Shown here piece by piece: positions 33,551 through 42,610 of a stretch of DNA of 64,000 nt (within the stretch, counting starts at the first letter, position 1; each line of letters opens with the position of its first letter). The notes under the pieces are model-generated. The model saw only the letters and a program-made list of their open reading frames with translations. It searched no databases and was not told the DNA's origin. A program made the position numbers and the translations under genes. This DNA comes from an uncultured Clostridia bacterium (GTDB taxonomy: Bacteria > Bacillota > Clostridia > Lachnospirales > Anaerotignaceae), in assembly GCA_944383885.1 (NCBI GenBank), contig CALWRF010000038.1, forward strand, positions 1 to 64,000, in the 5' to 3' direction.

Positions 33551-33775
33551 TATAATCCAAAATCCTCCTAAAATAATATTAAAATGAAAAAATGCTGTTG
33601 TCTATAATATTATACTCTATAATTATTAAAATTTTAAGATGTAATTATAAATATTTTACAACTTAATTAATACATCTGCATATCCGCACTTTATATTGCT
33701 AAAACAAAAAAATTGTATTAAAATTACTTGTAATAATTAATGTATTCAGACCATTAAACCGAAGGGAGTACACAC

Positions 33776-35080
33776 ATGAACATAGGACTGTTCACTGATA
33801 CATATTTTCCGCAGATTAACGGAGTGGGCACATCTGTGCACATGCTATCTAAAGAGCTTACTTCTTTGGGGCATAATGTTTATATATTCACACCATCGGA
33901 TCCCAAAAGGCACAATACTGACGAAAACATTATATCGATGAAAAGCATGCCATGCTTTATTATAAAATCATTCAGAATAGGGCTTTTATACTCGCCTCAT
34001 GAACTTATTAAAATTAAGCACCTTAAGCTTGATATTGTTCATACGCAAACTGAGTTTTCTCTTGGAACATTTGGCAAAATAATAAGCAAGGCTTTAGGTA
34101 TACCTATGATACATACATACCATACAATGTATGAGGATTATGTGCACTATATTGCTCACGGGGTAATAATAACCCCTTCAATGAGCCATACATTAAGCCG
34201 TATTTTCTGCAACTCTGCTGACGCTGTTATAGCGCCTACACAAAAGGTTTATGACTCGCTCCGCTCATACGGCGTATGCAAAAATATGTTTGTTATACCT
34301 ACCGGCATAAATACAGAAAGGTTTGCAAAATCTAATTTTGACAAAAACGATATTATAAAACTTAAACTGAGTTACGGCTTTAAAGAAGACACGCCTGTTA
34401 TACTTATATTAGGCAGGATAGCCAAAGAAAAAAGCATTGATTATATATTTAATGCGGCGCCGGAAATTTTCAGGCGGATACCGGAATGCAGAATACTTGT
34501 TGTAGGCGACGGACCATATAAAAGCGCTCTTGAATCGTTGGCAAAGGAATTAGGCATTGCAGATAAAATAGTATTTGCCGGAGCCAAGCCGTGGGAAAAA
34601 ATAGCATTTTATTATCAGCTTGGAGATGTATTTGTAAGCGCCTCTACTTCAGAAACGCAGGGTCTTACTTTTGCCGAGGCAATGTCTTCTGGGATACCTG
34701 TTGTGGCTAAAAACGACAAGTGCATTGAAGGTCTTATAACAGACAACAAAACCGGATTTTTGTATGACACCGAGGAAGAATTTATTGAAAAAACTGTTTA
34801 CGCCATTAAAAACCGCGAATGTTTAAACAATCTTTTAGATGAAGCATATAAATCAGCCCAGCAGTTTTCTTCCGCGGCATTCGGCAAAAGAGTTGAATCT
34901 TTATATAAAACTGTTCTTAAATACCCTGAGTGCTTCAGACCGAAATACAGCGATTATGATGACATACTTACATCATTTCCTAAAAAACTGCGGCTGATAA
35001 AAGGCACTTCAACACATATAACACACATGGCTGCAAAACGCGCTGCGGTTGTAAAAAGATACATTAAACATCATAAATAA
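33776..35080 (+). CDS. Glycosyltransferase, GT4 family
   Basis: This 434-residue protein starts NIGLFTDTYFPQINGVGTSVHMLSKELTSLGH, the acceptor-side signature of diacylglycerol glucosyltransferases and related GT4 enzymes. The donor domain has ILILGRIAKEKSIDYIF and the EX7E-type SETQGLTFAEAMSSGIPVV. A basic C-terminal tail (AAKRAAVVKRYIKHHK) could bind membrane. It probably makes a glycolipid such as glucosyl-diacylglycerol on the inner face of the membrane. The ATG follows GAAGGGAG. Confidence 0.9.
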   Translation: MNIGLFTDTYFPQINGVGTSVHMLSKELTSLGHNVYIFTPSDPKRHNTDENIISMKSMPCFIIKSFRIGLLYSPHELIKIKHLKLDIVHTQTEFSLGTFGKIISKALGIPMIHTYHTMYEDYVHYIAHGVIITPSMSHTLSRIFCNSADAVIAPTQKVYDSLRSYGVCKNMFVIPTGINTERFAKSNFDKNDIIKLKLSYGFKEDTPVILILGRIAKEKSIDYIFNAAPEIFRRIPECRILVVGDGPYKSALESLAKELGIADKIVFAGAKPWEKIAFYYQLGDVFVSASTSETQGLTFAEAMSSGIPVVAKNDKCIEGLITDNKTGFLYDTEEEFIEKTVYAIKNRECLNNLLDEAYKSAQQFSSAAFGKRVESLYKTVLKYPECFRPKYSDYDDILTSFPKKLRLIKGTSTHITHMAAKRAAVVKRYIKHHK

Positions 35081-35107
35081 GTTAATTAAATTAAGAGGTG
35101 ATATATT

Positions 35108-36295
35108 TTGGTTTCAGAAAAAATGAAAACTTTTATGAGCGGCAACTCCGCCATAAGGGCAATGTTTGAAGAAGGCAAAAAAATGGCATCTGTATACGGT
35201 AAGGAAAACGTATACGACTTCAGCCTTGGAAACCCAAGCGTTGAGCCACCTAAGGAAGTAAACGAGGCTGCAATTAAAATATTACAGGAAACAGCGCCTA
35301 ATGCACTTCACGGATACCCTAATAACTCCGGTTTTGAAGAAGTGCGCCTTTTTCTCGCTCAGCGCTCCAACAGACTTCATGGCACAGACTATAACGAAAG
35401 AAATTATGTTATAACAACAGGTGCTGCGGCAGCCCTTAATATAGCGCTTAAAGTTATACTTGACCCTGGCGACGAAGTAATTGTTTTTGCTCCATATTTT
35501 GGCGAGTACAACAACTATATAAGAAATTATGACGGAGTTGTAGTCCCTGTTTTATCAGACATATCCACATTTCAGCCGGATATTTCTGCTTTTGAGCAGA
35601 AAATTACTGATAAAACAAAAGCCGTAATTATTAATACGCCTAACAACCCTACAGGCGTTGTATATTCGGAAGAAACATTAAAAGCAATAGCCGAAATACT
35701 TAACAGAAAATCAGCCAAAACAGGAAGACCTATATACATAATAAGCGATGAGCCATACAGGGAGCTTGTTTATGATGACGTTAAAGTTCCTTTTGTACCT
35801 GACTACTACAACAATACATTTATAGCATATTCATACAGCAAATCCCTTTCACTGCCGGGGGAAAGGATAGGCTATGTATGCGTTAACTCTGCTGCCGATG
35901 GTTTTGATGAAATTGTGTCCTGCTTAAATGTCGCTAACCGTATATGCGGTTTTGTTAATGCCCCTACTTTATGGCAGAAGGTCATTCCATACTGCGCTGA
36001 TTTAAAGGTAGATACATCGGTATATGCCCAAAACAGAAAAGACCTTTACAACATGCTTACAGAACTTGGATATGAATGTGTTAAACCTCAAGGCGCATTT
36101 TATATGTTCCCAAAAACACTTATAGCAGACGACAAGGCTTTCTGCAATGCCGCTAAAGAGTTCAGGCTCCTTATTGTTCCGGGTTCATCATTCGGCTGCC
36201 CAGGCTTTACGCGTATTTCCTACTGTGTATCACATGATACAGTTATTAACTCATACGACAGCTTTAAGGCTCTTAAAGAAAAATTTTCTAAATAA
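35108..36295 (+). CDS. Pyridoxal-phosphate aminotransferase, class I/II
   Basis: This 395-residue enzyme starts at a TTG behind AGAGGTG. The PLP lysine lies in SYSKSLSLPGERIGYV. NTPNNPTGVVYS and SDEPYRELVYDD are the conserved substrate and PLP-ring motifs, and TRISYCVS near the end supplies the carboxylate-binding arginine. It is probably an aspartate- or aromatic-type aminotransferase. It lies 14 bp before hisC, so the two are cotranscribed. Confidence 0.93.
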   Translation: MVSEKMKTFMSGNSAIRAMFEEGKKMASVYGKENVYDFSLGNPSVEPPKEVNEAAIKILQETAPNALHGYPNNSGFEEVRLFLAQRSNRLHGTDYNERNYVITTGAAAALNIALKVILDPGDEVIVFAPYFGEYNNYIRNYDGVVVPVLSDISTFQPDISAFEQKITDKTKAVIINTPNNPTGVVYSEETLKAIAEILNRKSAKTGRPIYIISDEPYRELVYDDVKVPFVPDYYNNTFIAYSYSKSLSLPGERIGYVCVNSAADGFDEIVSCLNVANRICGFVNAPTLWQKVIPYCADLKVDTSVYAQNRKDLYNMLTELGYECVKPQGAFYMFPKTLIADDKAFCNAAKEFRLLIVPGSSFGCPGFTRISYCVSHDTVINSYDSFKALKEKFSK

Positions 36296-36309
36296 AACGA
36301 GGTATTATT

Positions 36310-37371
36310 ATGACAAAGCCATGGTTAGATAAATTACGCAAAGTTGACCCTTATGTACCCGGCGAGCAGTCTAAAAACAAAAACATAATAAAGCTTAATG
36401 CCAACGAGAACCCTTATCCGCCTTCACCAAAGGCAATGGAAGCTATAAAGAATATTACGGAAAAACAGCTTTCTCTTTACCCTGATTCCGGCGCAGCACC
36501 TTTAATAGAAGCTTTAGCAGAATATTATAAAGTAGAAAAGGAACAGGTTTTTGTGGGCAACGGAAGCGATGATGTTTTAGCTCTTTGCTTTATGGCGTTT
36601 TTTAACTCCGATAAACCTATACTTTTCCCAGATATTACATACTCGTTTTACCCTGTTTGGTGCAGGCTTTTTAATATCCCTTTTGAAAATCCGGCTATTG
36701 ATGATAGTTTTAAAATCAATCCTAAGGATTATTACAAAGAAAACGGCGGAGTTATACTGCCTAACCCAAACGCGCCTACAGGCATAAGCGAAGGGAAAGA
36801 GTTTATAACGGATATTTTGGAACACAACAAAGACTGTATTGTTATTATAGACGAAGCCTATGTGGATTTTGGCGGATACAGCTGTGTTGAGCTTATAGAC
36901 AAATACGAAAACCTTGTTGTTGTGCAGACATTCTCAAAGTCGCGTTCTTTAGCCGGTATGAGAATTGGGACAGCAATAGCAGGCAAAGAACTTATAAGCG
37001 AGTTAAATGCAGTTAAAAACTGCTATAACTCATACACCCTTGATTCTGTAGCTATCGCATGCGGAGCAGCAGCTGTTAAAGATGACGAGTATTTCAGGAA
37101 TGTACTTTCAAAAATCATTTCAACAAGAGAGCGGATTTCGGAAGAATTTAAAGAACTTGGGTTTACCGTTTATCCGTCAAATTCAAACTTTATATTTGTT
37201 ACAAAAGAAGATGTATCGGCAAAAGAGCTTTTTGAATATTTAAAACGCAGTAACATATTTATCAGATACTTTAACCTTCCAAGAATAAATAATCATTTAC
37301 GTATTACTATAGGTACCGATGAACAAATGGATACACTTATGGTATATGTAAAAAAATACTTAAATAAATAA
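36310..37371 (+). CDS. hisC: Histidinol-phosphate aminotransferase
   Basis: This is a 353-residue class II aminotransferase. The start WLDKLRKVDPYVPGEQ with IIKLNANENPYPPSPKA, and the lysine motif TFSKSRSLAGMRIGTAIA, are typical of HisC. It converts imidazole acetol phosphate to histidinol phosphate and may also act on aromatic amino acids. There are no other his genes in the window. A hairpin terminator follows directly. Confidence 0.9.
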   Translation: MTKPWLDKLRKVDPYVPGEQSKNKNIIKLNANENPYPPSPKAMEAIKNITEKQLSLYPDSGAAPLIEALAEYYKVEKEQVFVGNGSDDVLALCFMAFFNSDKPILFPDITYSFYPVWCRLFNIPFENPAIDDSFKINPKDYYKENGGVILPNPNAPTGISEGKEFITDILEHNKDCIVIIDEAYVDFGGYSCVELIDKYENLVVVQTFSKSRSLAGMRIGTAIAGKELISELNAVKNCYNSYTLDSVAIACGAAAVKDDEYFRNVLSKIISTRERISEEFKELGFTVYPSNSNFIFVTKEDVSAKELFEYLKRSNIFIRYFNLPRINNHLRITIGTDEQMDTLMVYVKKYLNK

Positions 37372-37380
37372 ATCAAACCT

Positions 37381-37413
37381 AAAGACTCATTATTAACTCA
37401 ATGAGTCTTTTTT
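37381..37413 (+). terminator. Terminator after hisC
   Basis: AAAGACTCATT and AATGAGTCTTT form an 11-bp stem followed by TTTT. Confidence 0.88.
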
Positions 37414-37445
37414 GACCCGGTTTTAAAAAAGAAAGGACAGTGAAA

Positions 37446-38123
37446 ATGGAAAATATCAATACTTTTAATACAGAAAATTTTATGAGAGAATTTATATCTG
37501 CTGTAAAAAACGCTTTTGAAAACAAGATAGTGTTTATAGGTCTTCAGGGAAGCCGGGCAAGGAACGAAGAAACACAAAACAGCGATATAGACACTGTGGT
37601 AATACTTGACAATCTTTCATTTGATGATTTAATAAATTATAAAACAGCAATTAAAAACTTGCCTCACCGCGATAAAATATGCGGCTTTATATCAGGTAAA
37701 AGTGAGCTTATAAACTGGGAAAAAAGCGAATTATTCCAGTTTTATTATGACACACTGCCATACTTTGGAAATCTGGATTTCATAAAAGAGCTTATAACAC
37801 TTGAAGATATAAAGCACTCTATAAAAACAGGCGCCTGCTCAATTTACCATGCCTGCTGCCACAACACACTGCACGAAAACAGCAATGAAATTTTAAACGA
37901 GCTTTTAAAAGCAGCCGTAATTATAATTCAGGCAACTGTATTTTTAAAAACGGGGAAATATATAAAATATAAAAACGAATTAGAAGCTTATTCATCTGAA
38001 AAAGAAAAAGAAATTATAAATTATTACATAATAAGCAGAAAATACAAAGAAGCTGATTATGATTTTAATTATGTTTCAAGGTTATTATTCGGCTTTTCTA
38101 AAAAATTAATAAACTCAAATTAG
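37446..38123 (+). CDS. Minimal nucleotidyltransferase-domain protein
   Basis: This 225-residue protein has the nucleotidyltransferase signature GLQGSRARNEETQNSDIDTVVIL (GSxA with DxD). A helical C-terminal half resembles aminoglycoside or protein nucleotidyltransferases. The substrate cannot be told. The start is the ATG at 37446 behind AAAGGA. It is a single gene with a terminator-like hairpin after it. Confidence 0.8.
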   Translation: MENINTFNTENFMREFISAVKNAFENKIVFIGLQGSRARNEETQNSDIDTVVILDNLSFDDLINYKTAIKNLPHRDKICGFISGKSELINWEKSELFQFYYDTLPYFGNLDFIKELITLEDIKHSIKTGACSIYHACCHNTLHENSNEILNELLKAAVIIIQATVFLKTGKYIKYKNELEAYSSEKEKEIINYYIISRKYKEADYDFNYVSRLLFGFSKKLINSN

Positions 38124-38129
38124 GAACAA

Positions 38130-38161
38130 AAAGAAAAACCGGCGGAAAAACTGCCGCCGGT
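38130..38161. terminator. Convergent terminator after dfx and the nucleotidyltransferase gene
   Basis: CCGGCGG (38139-38145) and CCGCCGG (38154-38160) form a GC-rich stem, with a T run on the minus strand side after dfx. Confidence 0.82.
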
Positions 38162-38175
38162 AAAAATAGTTTCAA

Positions 38176-38559
38176 TTATGCTTCTGTTTTCCAAAGACCA
38201 TGAAGGTTACAGTACTCATAAGCCGCTACAACCTTTTCGCCTTCAGCTACATAAAATACAGCTTCAGGTTTTTCGTTTGGAATAAGAGCTTTTTTATACA
38301 TAGCTTTATCTGTTTCAAGCCATATATTTGTTATATAGTGTGTATCAATCATAGGATGCTCAACTGTACTTACAGTAACTGTTACTTTCTGTCCGTCAGC
38401 ATTTATAACCGGCAGATGTTTTTCAACAGCTGCTTCAGTTGAGTTTGCCTTAATTTCAGTCATTTTCTGACCGCAGCACATTAAAGGTACTGCTGTATCA
38501 TTAACAACTTCAACAATTTTTTTGCAATGCTCACAGTATAACAACTTTAATTCTTTCAT
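38176..38559 (-). CDS. dfx: Desulfoferrodoxin (superoxide reductase)
   Basis: This 127-residue protein reduces superoxide to peroxide with electrons from rubredoxin. The N-terminal desulforedoxin centre has YCEHC and the CC pair in LMCCGQ. The catalytic iron site uses the His of KHLP, HPM and THYI plus the Cys and His of CNLHG near the end. The Glu-Lys of the active-site loop (VEKHLP) is present. The rubredoxin gene is 35 bp upstream in the same operon, which is its electron donor. Confidence 0.96.
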   Translation of the reverse strand: MKELKLLYCEHCKKIVEVVNDTAVPLMCCGQKMTEIKANSTEAAVEKHLPVINADGQKVTVTVSTVEHPMIDTHYITNIWLETDKAMYKKALIPNEKPEAVFYVAEGEKVVAAYEYCNLHGLWKTEA

Positions 38560-38594
38560 ATCAGTTGACCTCCCTGTATTTATAAATGAAATAA

Positions 38595-38756
38595 TTATTC
38601 TTCTGCCTTAAACATATCCTTGCCAACTCCGCAAACCGGGCATACCCATGTATCTGGAAGCTGCTCAAAAGGTGTGCCAGGAGCTATGCCGTTATCTGGA
38701 TCACCAACAGCTGGGTCATAAACATATCCGCAAGGTTCACATACATATTTTTTCAT
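38595..38756 (-). CDS. Rubredoxin
   Basis: This 53-residue electron carrier starts [20 protein letters not shown] and holds its iron in two CxxC pairs, CEPCGY and [17 protein letters not shown] precedes the ATG. It is the first gene of an operon with dfx and gives electrons to superoxide reductase. Length and motifs are textbook. Confidence 0.96.
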   Translation of the reverse strand: MKKYVCEPCGYVYDPAVGDPDNGIAPGTPFEQLPDTWVCPVCGVGKDMFKAEE

Positions 38757-38802
38757 TTTATATTCCTCCTAAAATTATTATTGTTTGTTAACTTATGGTT
38801 TA

Positions 38803-38846
38803 ATTATATAATCAAAGTCAAAATAATTCTGTTGCATAAGCAACAA
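38803..38846 (-). promoter_or_regulatory. rubredoxin-dfx promoter with a Crp/Fnr-type site
   Basis: TATAAT on the minus strand (38803-38808) predicts a start near 38796. The perfect inverted repeat TGTTGC-ATAA-GCAACA (38831-38846) is centred about 42 bases upstream of it, the classic position for direct activation by Crp/Fnr proteins. The divergent gene at 38913 encodes such a protein. Confidence 0.6.
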
Positions 38847-38912
38847 ATTATAATTAAAATATAAATTAAACAAAACTTTTTATTATAAACATGAAAGGAG
38901 TTAAATTATATT

Positions 38913-39575
38913 ATGATTAATACAGTAAGCTGCTCTCACATGTTTTCCGGTATTTCTGAAGAAAACTACGGCAAAATGATGTCATGTTTTAAATCTTCGC
39001 CTAAAAAGTATTCAGCCGGTGAAACTATTTGTTTTTATGAGTCTAAAAAGCGTACAGTAGGCATTATCGAAACAGGTCGCGCTGTTGTTGTTAAAACATT
39101 TTACAGCGGCTCACAAACAATACTTGAGCAGCTTTCAGAGGGAAGTATATTCGGCGAAGTCTTTTATTTTCATGCCAATACAGACGGCATATCAGTTATA
39201 GCCGCCAGCAACTGTACTGTAAGATTTATAGATTATGGAAAAATAATGAAAAGCTGCCACAACGCCTGCGAGCATCACTCTCAGCTTATAGAAAACCTCT
39301 TTTCAATTATATCCTGCAAAGCCGCAGAGTTAAGCGAGCATATAGACGTTTTAAGCCATAGGACAATAAGAGAAAAGCTCATGGCATATTTTCAGATACA
39401 AAGCTCCAAAAACAACAGTACACAGTTTAAACTTCCTTTCTCCCTTTCGGCATTAGCTGACTATATTTCAGTTGACCGCAGCGCTATGATGCGTGAAATT
39501 AAAAAACTCAAGGAAGAAGGCTATATTGATATTAAGCAAAAGGAAGTTACTCTTTTAAAAGAATACATACAGTAA
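38913..39575 (+). CDS. Crp/Fnr-family transcription regulator
   Basis: This 220-residue regulator has an N-terminal cyclic-nucleotide-binding fold (about 20-120, with GSIFGEVFYFHANTDGISVIAASNCTVRFIDY). Its C-terminal winged HTH (LPFSLSALADYISVDRSAMMREIKKLKEEGYIDIKQKEVTLL) resembles those of Fnr-like proteins. Cysteines at 8, 26 and in the middle are not arranged like an Fnr cluster. It is divergent from the rubredoxin-superoxide reductase operon and probably controls it in response to oxygen or redox state. Confidence 0.92.
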   Translation: MINTVSCSHMFSGISEENYGKMMSCFKSSPKKYSAGETICFYESKKRTVGIIETGRAVVVKTFYSGSQTILEQLSEGSIFGEVFYFHANTDGISVIAASNCTVRFIDYGKIMKSCHNACEHHSQLIENLFSIISCKAAELSEHIDVLSHRTIREKLMAYFQIQSSKNNSTQFKLPFSLSALADYISVDRSAMMREIKKLKEEGYIDIKQKEVTLLKEYIQ

Positions 39576-39699
39576 TATTCCCATTAACCGCAGTTTTATA
39601 CTTATTTAAGATAATAAAAACTCAGAAATTAATTTTAATTAAATAAATTTATGCATTACCGTAAAATTTTCAAAACAAAAACAATAATAAATCCAAAAA

Positions 39700-39738
39700 G
39701 CAGAAGTTTCATATAATTAAAATTTATGGAACTTCTGC
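39700..39738 (-). terminator. Terminator after the FAD oxidoreductase gene
   Basis: GCAGAAGTTTCATA (39700-39713) and TATGGAACTTCTGC (39725-39738) form a 14-bp stem with one G-U pair, followed by TTTTT on the minus strand. Confidence 0.75.
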
Positions 39739-39826
39739 CCAATAACTACTATAATTAAAACTTAAATTTTTTTACAAGCTGTAATAATTAAAATGTATTT
39801 ATACGCTTTAAAATACAGCATATTTT

Positions 39827-41221
39827 TTATAAACCGCACAGCTTCCTGCCCATAAGCACACCCATTACAGATGCCATCATAAGACCGCGAGTCCATCCGC
39901 TTGAATCACCTAAACAGTGCAGGTTTTGGATATTTGTATTTAAAGAGCTGTCCATTTTAACTTTATTGCTGTAAAACTTCAGTTCAGGTGAATAAAGCAG
40001 CGTTTCAGTTGCGGCAAATCCCGGCACTACATGGTCTACAGCTTGAATAAAATTAATTATGTTTATCATAGCCCTGTAAGGCATGGCTGCTGTTATATCT
40101 CCTGCTACAGCGTCTTTAAGTGTAGGCTTAACATTTGAATAAGCCAATTCTTTTTCCCATGTCCTTTTCCCATCTAATATATCGCCGTACCTTTGTACTA
40201 ATATATGCCCATCGCCAAGCATATTTGTCAGCTCACCGACTTTTTGCGCATATTCTATAGGCTGGTTAAACGGCTCAGTAAAGTTATGGGAACAGAGTAT
40301 AGCCAAATTAGTGTTTTCCGATTTAATTTCTTTATATGAATGTCCGTTTACAACCGCCAAATCATTGTCATAATTTTCCTGACTCACAAATCCACCCGGA
40401 TTCTGGCAGAATGTTCTGACTTTATTTTTAAACGGTTTTGGGTAACCAATAAGCTTTGACTCGTAAAGTACATTGTTTACTTCTTCCATTATTTCGTTTC
40501 TTACTTCCACCCTTACACCTATATCAACTGTTCCCGGTTTATGTGCTATATCGTATTTAGCGCATATTTTTTCCAGCCAGTCAGCTCCCCGTCTGCCGGT
40601 AGCTATTATTGTTTTATCAGCTTTAATTTCTTCTTGGCATGAACCATCATTTTTCTCAATAACAATGCCTTCGCAAACCGAACCGTTAAGAATTATGTCA
40701 TGGCACTGGTAGCCAAAGCGTATTTCAACACCGTTTTCAATAAGATATTTTTCTATTGAACGGTATATTCCCTGTGCCTTTTCAGTACCTAAATGCCGTA
40801 TAGGGCAGTCCACAAGTTTAAGACCAGCCTGAATTGCTCTTTTACGTATGTCTTTAACTTCATCCTTATGACCTAAGCCTTCAATATGCTTATCTGCGCC
40901 AAATTCAATATAAATACTGTCGGCATAGTTTATAAGCTCTTGGGCAAAAGAAGCGCCTATTAAATCAGGAAGGTCGCCGCCTACTTCACAGCTTAAAGAA
41001 AGCTTTCCGTCTGAAAAAGCCCCTGCGCCTGAAAAACCTGTTGTAATATTGCACGGCTTACAGTTAACACATGTATTTGTTACACTTTTAGGACATTTCC
41101 TTTCTTCAACCGGTTTACCCTTTTCTATCATCAGTATGCTTTTTTTGCTTTTATTGCGTATAAGCTCAAGAGCCGTAAAAATTCCTGCCGGTCCTGCACC
41201 TACTATTGCCACATCATACAT
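39827..41221 (-). CDS. FAD-dependent oxidoreductase (COG2509-like), under a purine riboswitch
   Basis: This is a 464-residue flavoprotein. The Rossmann start is YDVAIVGAGPAGIFTALELI. A Cys-rich segment (KCPKSVTNTCVNCKPCNITTGFSGAGAFSDGKLSLS, given in pieces) and TIIATGRRGADWLE follow. The end has CLGDSSGWTRGLMMASVMGVLMG. It belongs to the uncharacterised FAD-dependent dehydrogenase family. The start is the ATG at 41219-41221 behind AGGAGGGA. The gene is a single unit with a riboswitch leader and its own terminator. The reaction is unknown; the leader points to purine or flavin-linked metabolism. Confidence 0.85.
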   Translation of the reverse strand: MYDVAIVGAGPAGIFTALELIRNKSKKSILMIEKGKPVEERKCPKSVTNTCVNCKPCNITTGFSGAGAFSDGKLSLSCEVGGDLPDLIGASFAQELINYADSIYIEFGADKHIEGLGHKDEVKDIRKRAIQAGLKLVDCPIRHLGTEKAQGIYRSIEKYLIENGVEIRFGYQCHDIILNGSVCEGIVIEKNDGSCQEEIKADKTIIATGRRGADWLEKICAKYDIAHKPGTVDIGVRVEVRNEIMEEVNNVLYESKLIGYPKPFKNKVRTFCQNPGGFVSQENYDNDLAVVNGHSYKEIKSENTNLAILCSHNFTEPFNQPIEYAQKVGELTNMLGDGHILVQRYGDILDGKRTWEKELAYSNVKPTLKDAVAGDITAAMPYRAMINIINFIQAVDHVVPGFAATETLLYSPELKFYSNKVKMDSSLNTNIQNLHCLGDSSGWTRGLMMASVMGVLMGRKLCGL

Positions 41222-41247
41222 AAATATCCCTCCTAAAACAGTGTAAT

Positions 41248-41368
41248 AAAAAAACCAACCGACCGATTTTTGATACAATTAGCCTTCTGCGGCTAACTTA
41301 TAGTCAACTGATACGGCAGTTGGTAGAAACATTCAACCATTACTTGAATTTATATATGTTTAAGCCAA
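41248..41368 (-). promoter_or_regulatory. Purine riboswitch (guanine-type) with terminator
   Basis: The minus-strand leader has all parts of the purine aptamer. P1 is TTGGCTTA/TAAGTTAG (41361-41368 and 41293-41300), P2 is ATTCAA/TTGAAT with loop GTAATGG, J2/3 is GTTTCTACC, and P3 is AACTG/CAGTT with loop CCGTAT. J3/1 reads GACTA, with the C that selects guanine. A terminator stem can form between ACCAACTGCCG (41314-41324, part of J2/3 and P3) and CGGTCGGTTGGT (41254-41265), followed by seven T. That stem excludes the aptamer, so ligand binding should allow transcription. Confidence 0.9.
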
Positions 41369-41373
41369 TAGCA

Positions 41374-41402
41374 ATTGTATATTATATATTTCATTATGTC
41401 AA
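41374..41402 (-). promoter_or_regulatory. Promoter of the riboswitch-controlled gene
   Basis: TTGACA (41397-41402), 17 bases and TACAAT (41374-41379) place the RNA start at the first bases of the aptamer P1 helix. Confidence 0.8.
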
Positions 41403-41422
41403 TAAGCAAAATACTAAGAAAA

Positions 41423-41445
41423 AAAGACCGCTTAACGCGGTCTTT
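41423..41445 (-). terminator. Terminator of the 2-hydroxyacyl-CoA dehydratase operon
   Basis: AAAGACCGC and GCGGTCTTT form a 9-bp stem followed by TTTTT on the minus strand. Confidence 0.88.
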
Positions 41446-41462
41446 AATATATTTATTATTTA

Positions 41463-42584
41463 TTACATCATTTCTACAAATGACTGAACTCTTGTCCTAA
41501 TCTGCTCAAGTGACTCTGACTGCTGGTCAATTTCAATTTTAAGATTCTTAACATTAGCTTTTTCAAAGTCCTCAAGTAAAATTGGATAGTCATACTCTTC
41601 TGGGTCACAGAATTTCATCATGCACACGATAACAGCGTCAGCTCCGTGCTCTTTAACAAGGTCAACAATGAATTTTCCTCTTGGTTTGTCACGGTCGATA
41701 GCAAGAGGGCAAGCTGTAATGTTCTGCCACTGTCTTGCAAGTCTGTATAATGGGTCATTGCCAGATGGTACATCTGTACGGAACTGTCTTGATTCCTGAG
41801 CAAGGTCGTCAGCTACAACTGCAATGCCAAATTCCTCGAAAATGTTGAGGAGTTCGTCTGGCTCAGCCTGAATACCTGTAAGAACAACTTTTTTGCCTTT
41901 GAAAGGCACAACCGGCTGCTGCATAAGCTCGCAGATAAGCTCTCTAACTACCTTTGTATGTTCAGCTTTATCCATAAACTGTCTTGCCTTAATAACAGCA
42001 TGACGTTTAACAGGTGTTATTATCTGCGGATACATAGCTGCAACATCGGAGAATAATCTCATTACAGCACGGTTTTCGTTGTAAACATCAATAGCAGCAT
42101 TAATAGCATCGTCTGTAATTGTAATGCCGAGTATTTCCTCAAGCTTTGTTTTAATGCATTTGTATTCTTCTACCATATAAATGTTTGAAGCTTCCATATC
42201 TCTGTTCTGAGAATGAGCAAACTGTATTATAGGTGATTTGCTTTTCCATTTCTGACCAAAGCATTTAAGTGTGTCGCAAGGTGAAGAAATAATTACGGCA
42301 GCAAGGTCATCGTATGTACCGTTTAACTCAAGCTCCATAATTGACTGCATTATAGAACAAGCAAAAGCAGGAAGGTTTGTAGTAGCTTTTAAAATCTGTT
42401 TTTTTGTAGCACCCCAAATTCCCATTGGAAGATAGCCTGTAGCATAAGCGATTTCTTCAGGAGCGTAAACAGGGAGAATACCTATAGCGCCTTTACCTGT
42501 TTTAGCCTTAAAATCCTCCATTGCTTTTCTTGGATTTTTAGAAATAGCATCCAGCTGTGATAATATTGTATCTATTTTACTCAT
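41463..42584 (-). CDS. 2-hydroxyacyl-CoA dehydratase, beta subunit
   Basis: This 373-residue protein is the smaller subunit of the radical dehydratase. Conserved Cys residues that hold a [4Fe-4S] cluster are visible in FACSIMQS, SSPCDTLKCFGQ and VCMMKFCDPEEYDYP. The enzyme removes water from (R)-2-hydroxyacyl-CoA through a ketyl radical in amino acid or lactate fermentation. It is the third gene of the activator-alpha-beta operon. Members act on 2-hydroxyglutaryl-, lactyl-, phenyllactyl- or 2-hydroxyisocaproyl-CoA; the sequence alone does not decide which. Confidence 0.93.
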   Translation of the reverse strand: MSKIDTILSQLDAISKNPRKAMEDFKAKTGKGAIGILPVYAPEEIAYATGYLPMGIWGATKKQILKATTNLPAFACSIMQSIMELELNGTYDDLAAVIISSPCDTLKCFGQKWKSKSPIIQFAHSQNRDMEASNIYMVEEYKCIKTKLEEILGITITDDAINAAIDVYNENRAVMRLFSDVAAMYPQIITPVKRHAVIKARQFMDKAEHTKVVRELICELMQQPVVPFKGKKVVLTGIQAEPDELLNIFEEFGIAVVADDLAQESRQFRTDVPSGNDPLYRLARQWQNITACPLAIDRDKPRGKFIVDLVKEHGADAVIVCMMKFCDPEEYDYPILLEDFEKANVKNLKIEIDQQSESLEQIRTRVQSFVEMM

Positions 42585-42610
42585 TAATAACGCCTCCTCT
42601 AAATTTCAAA

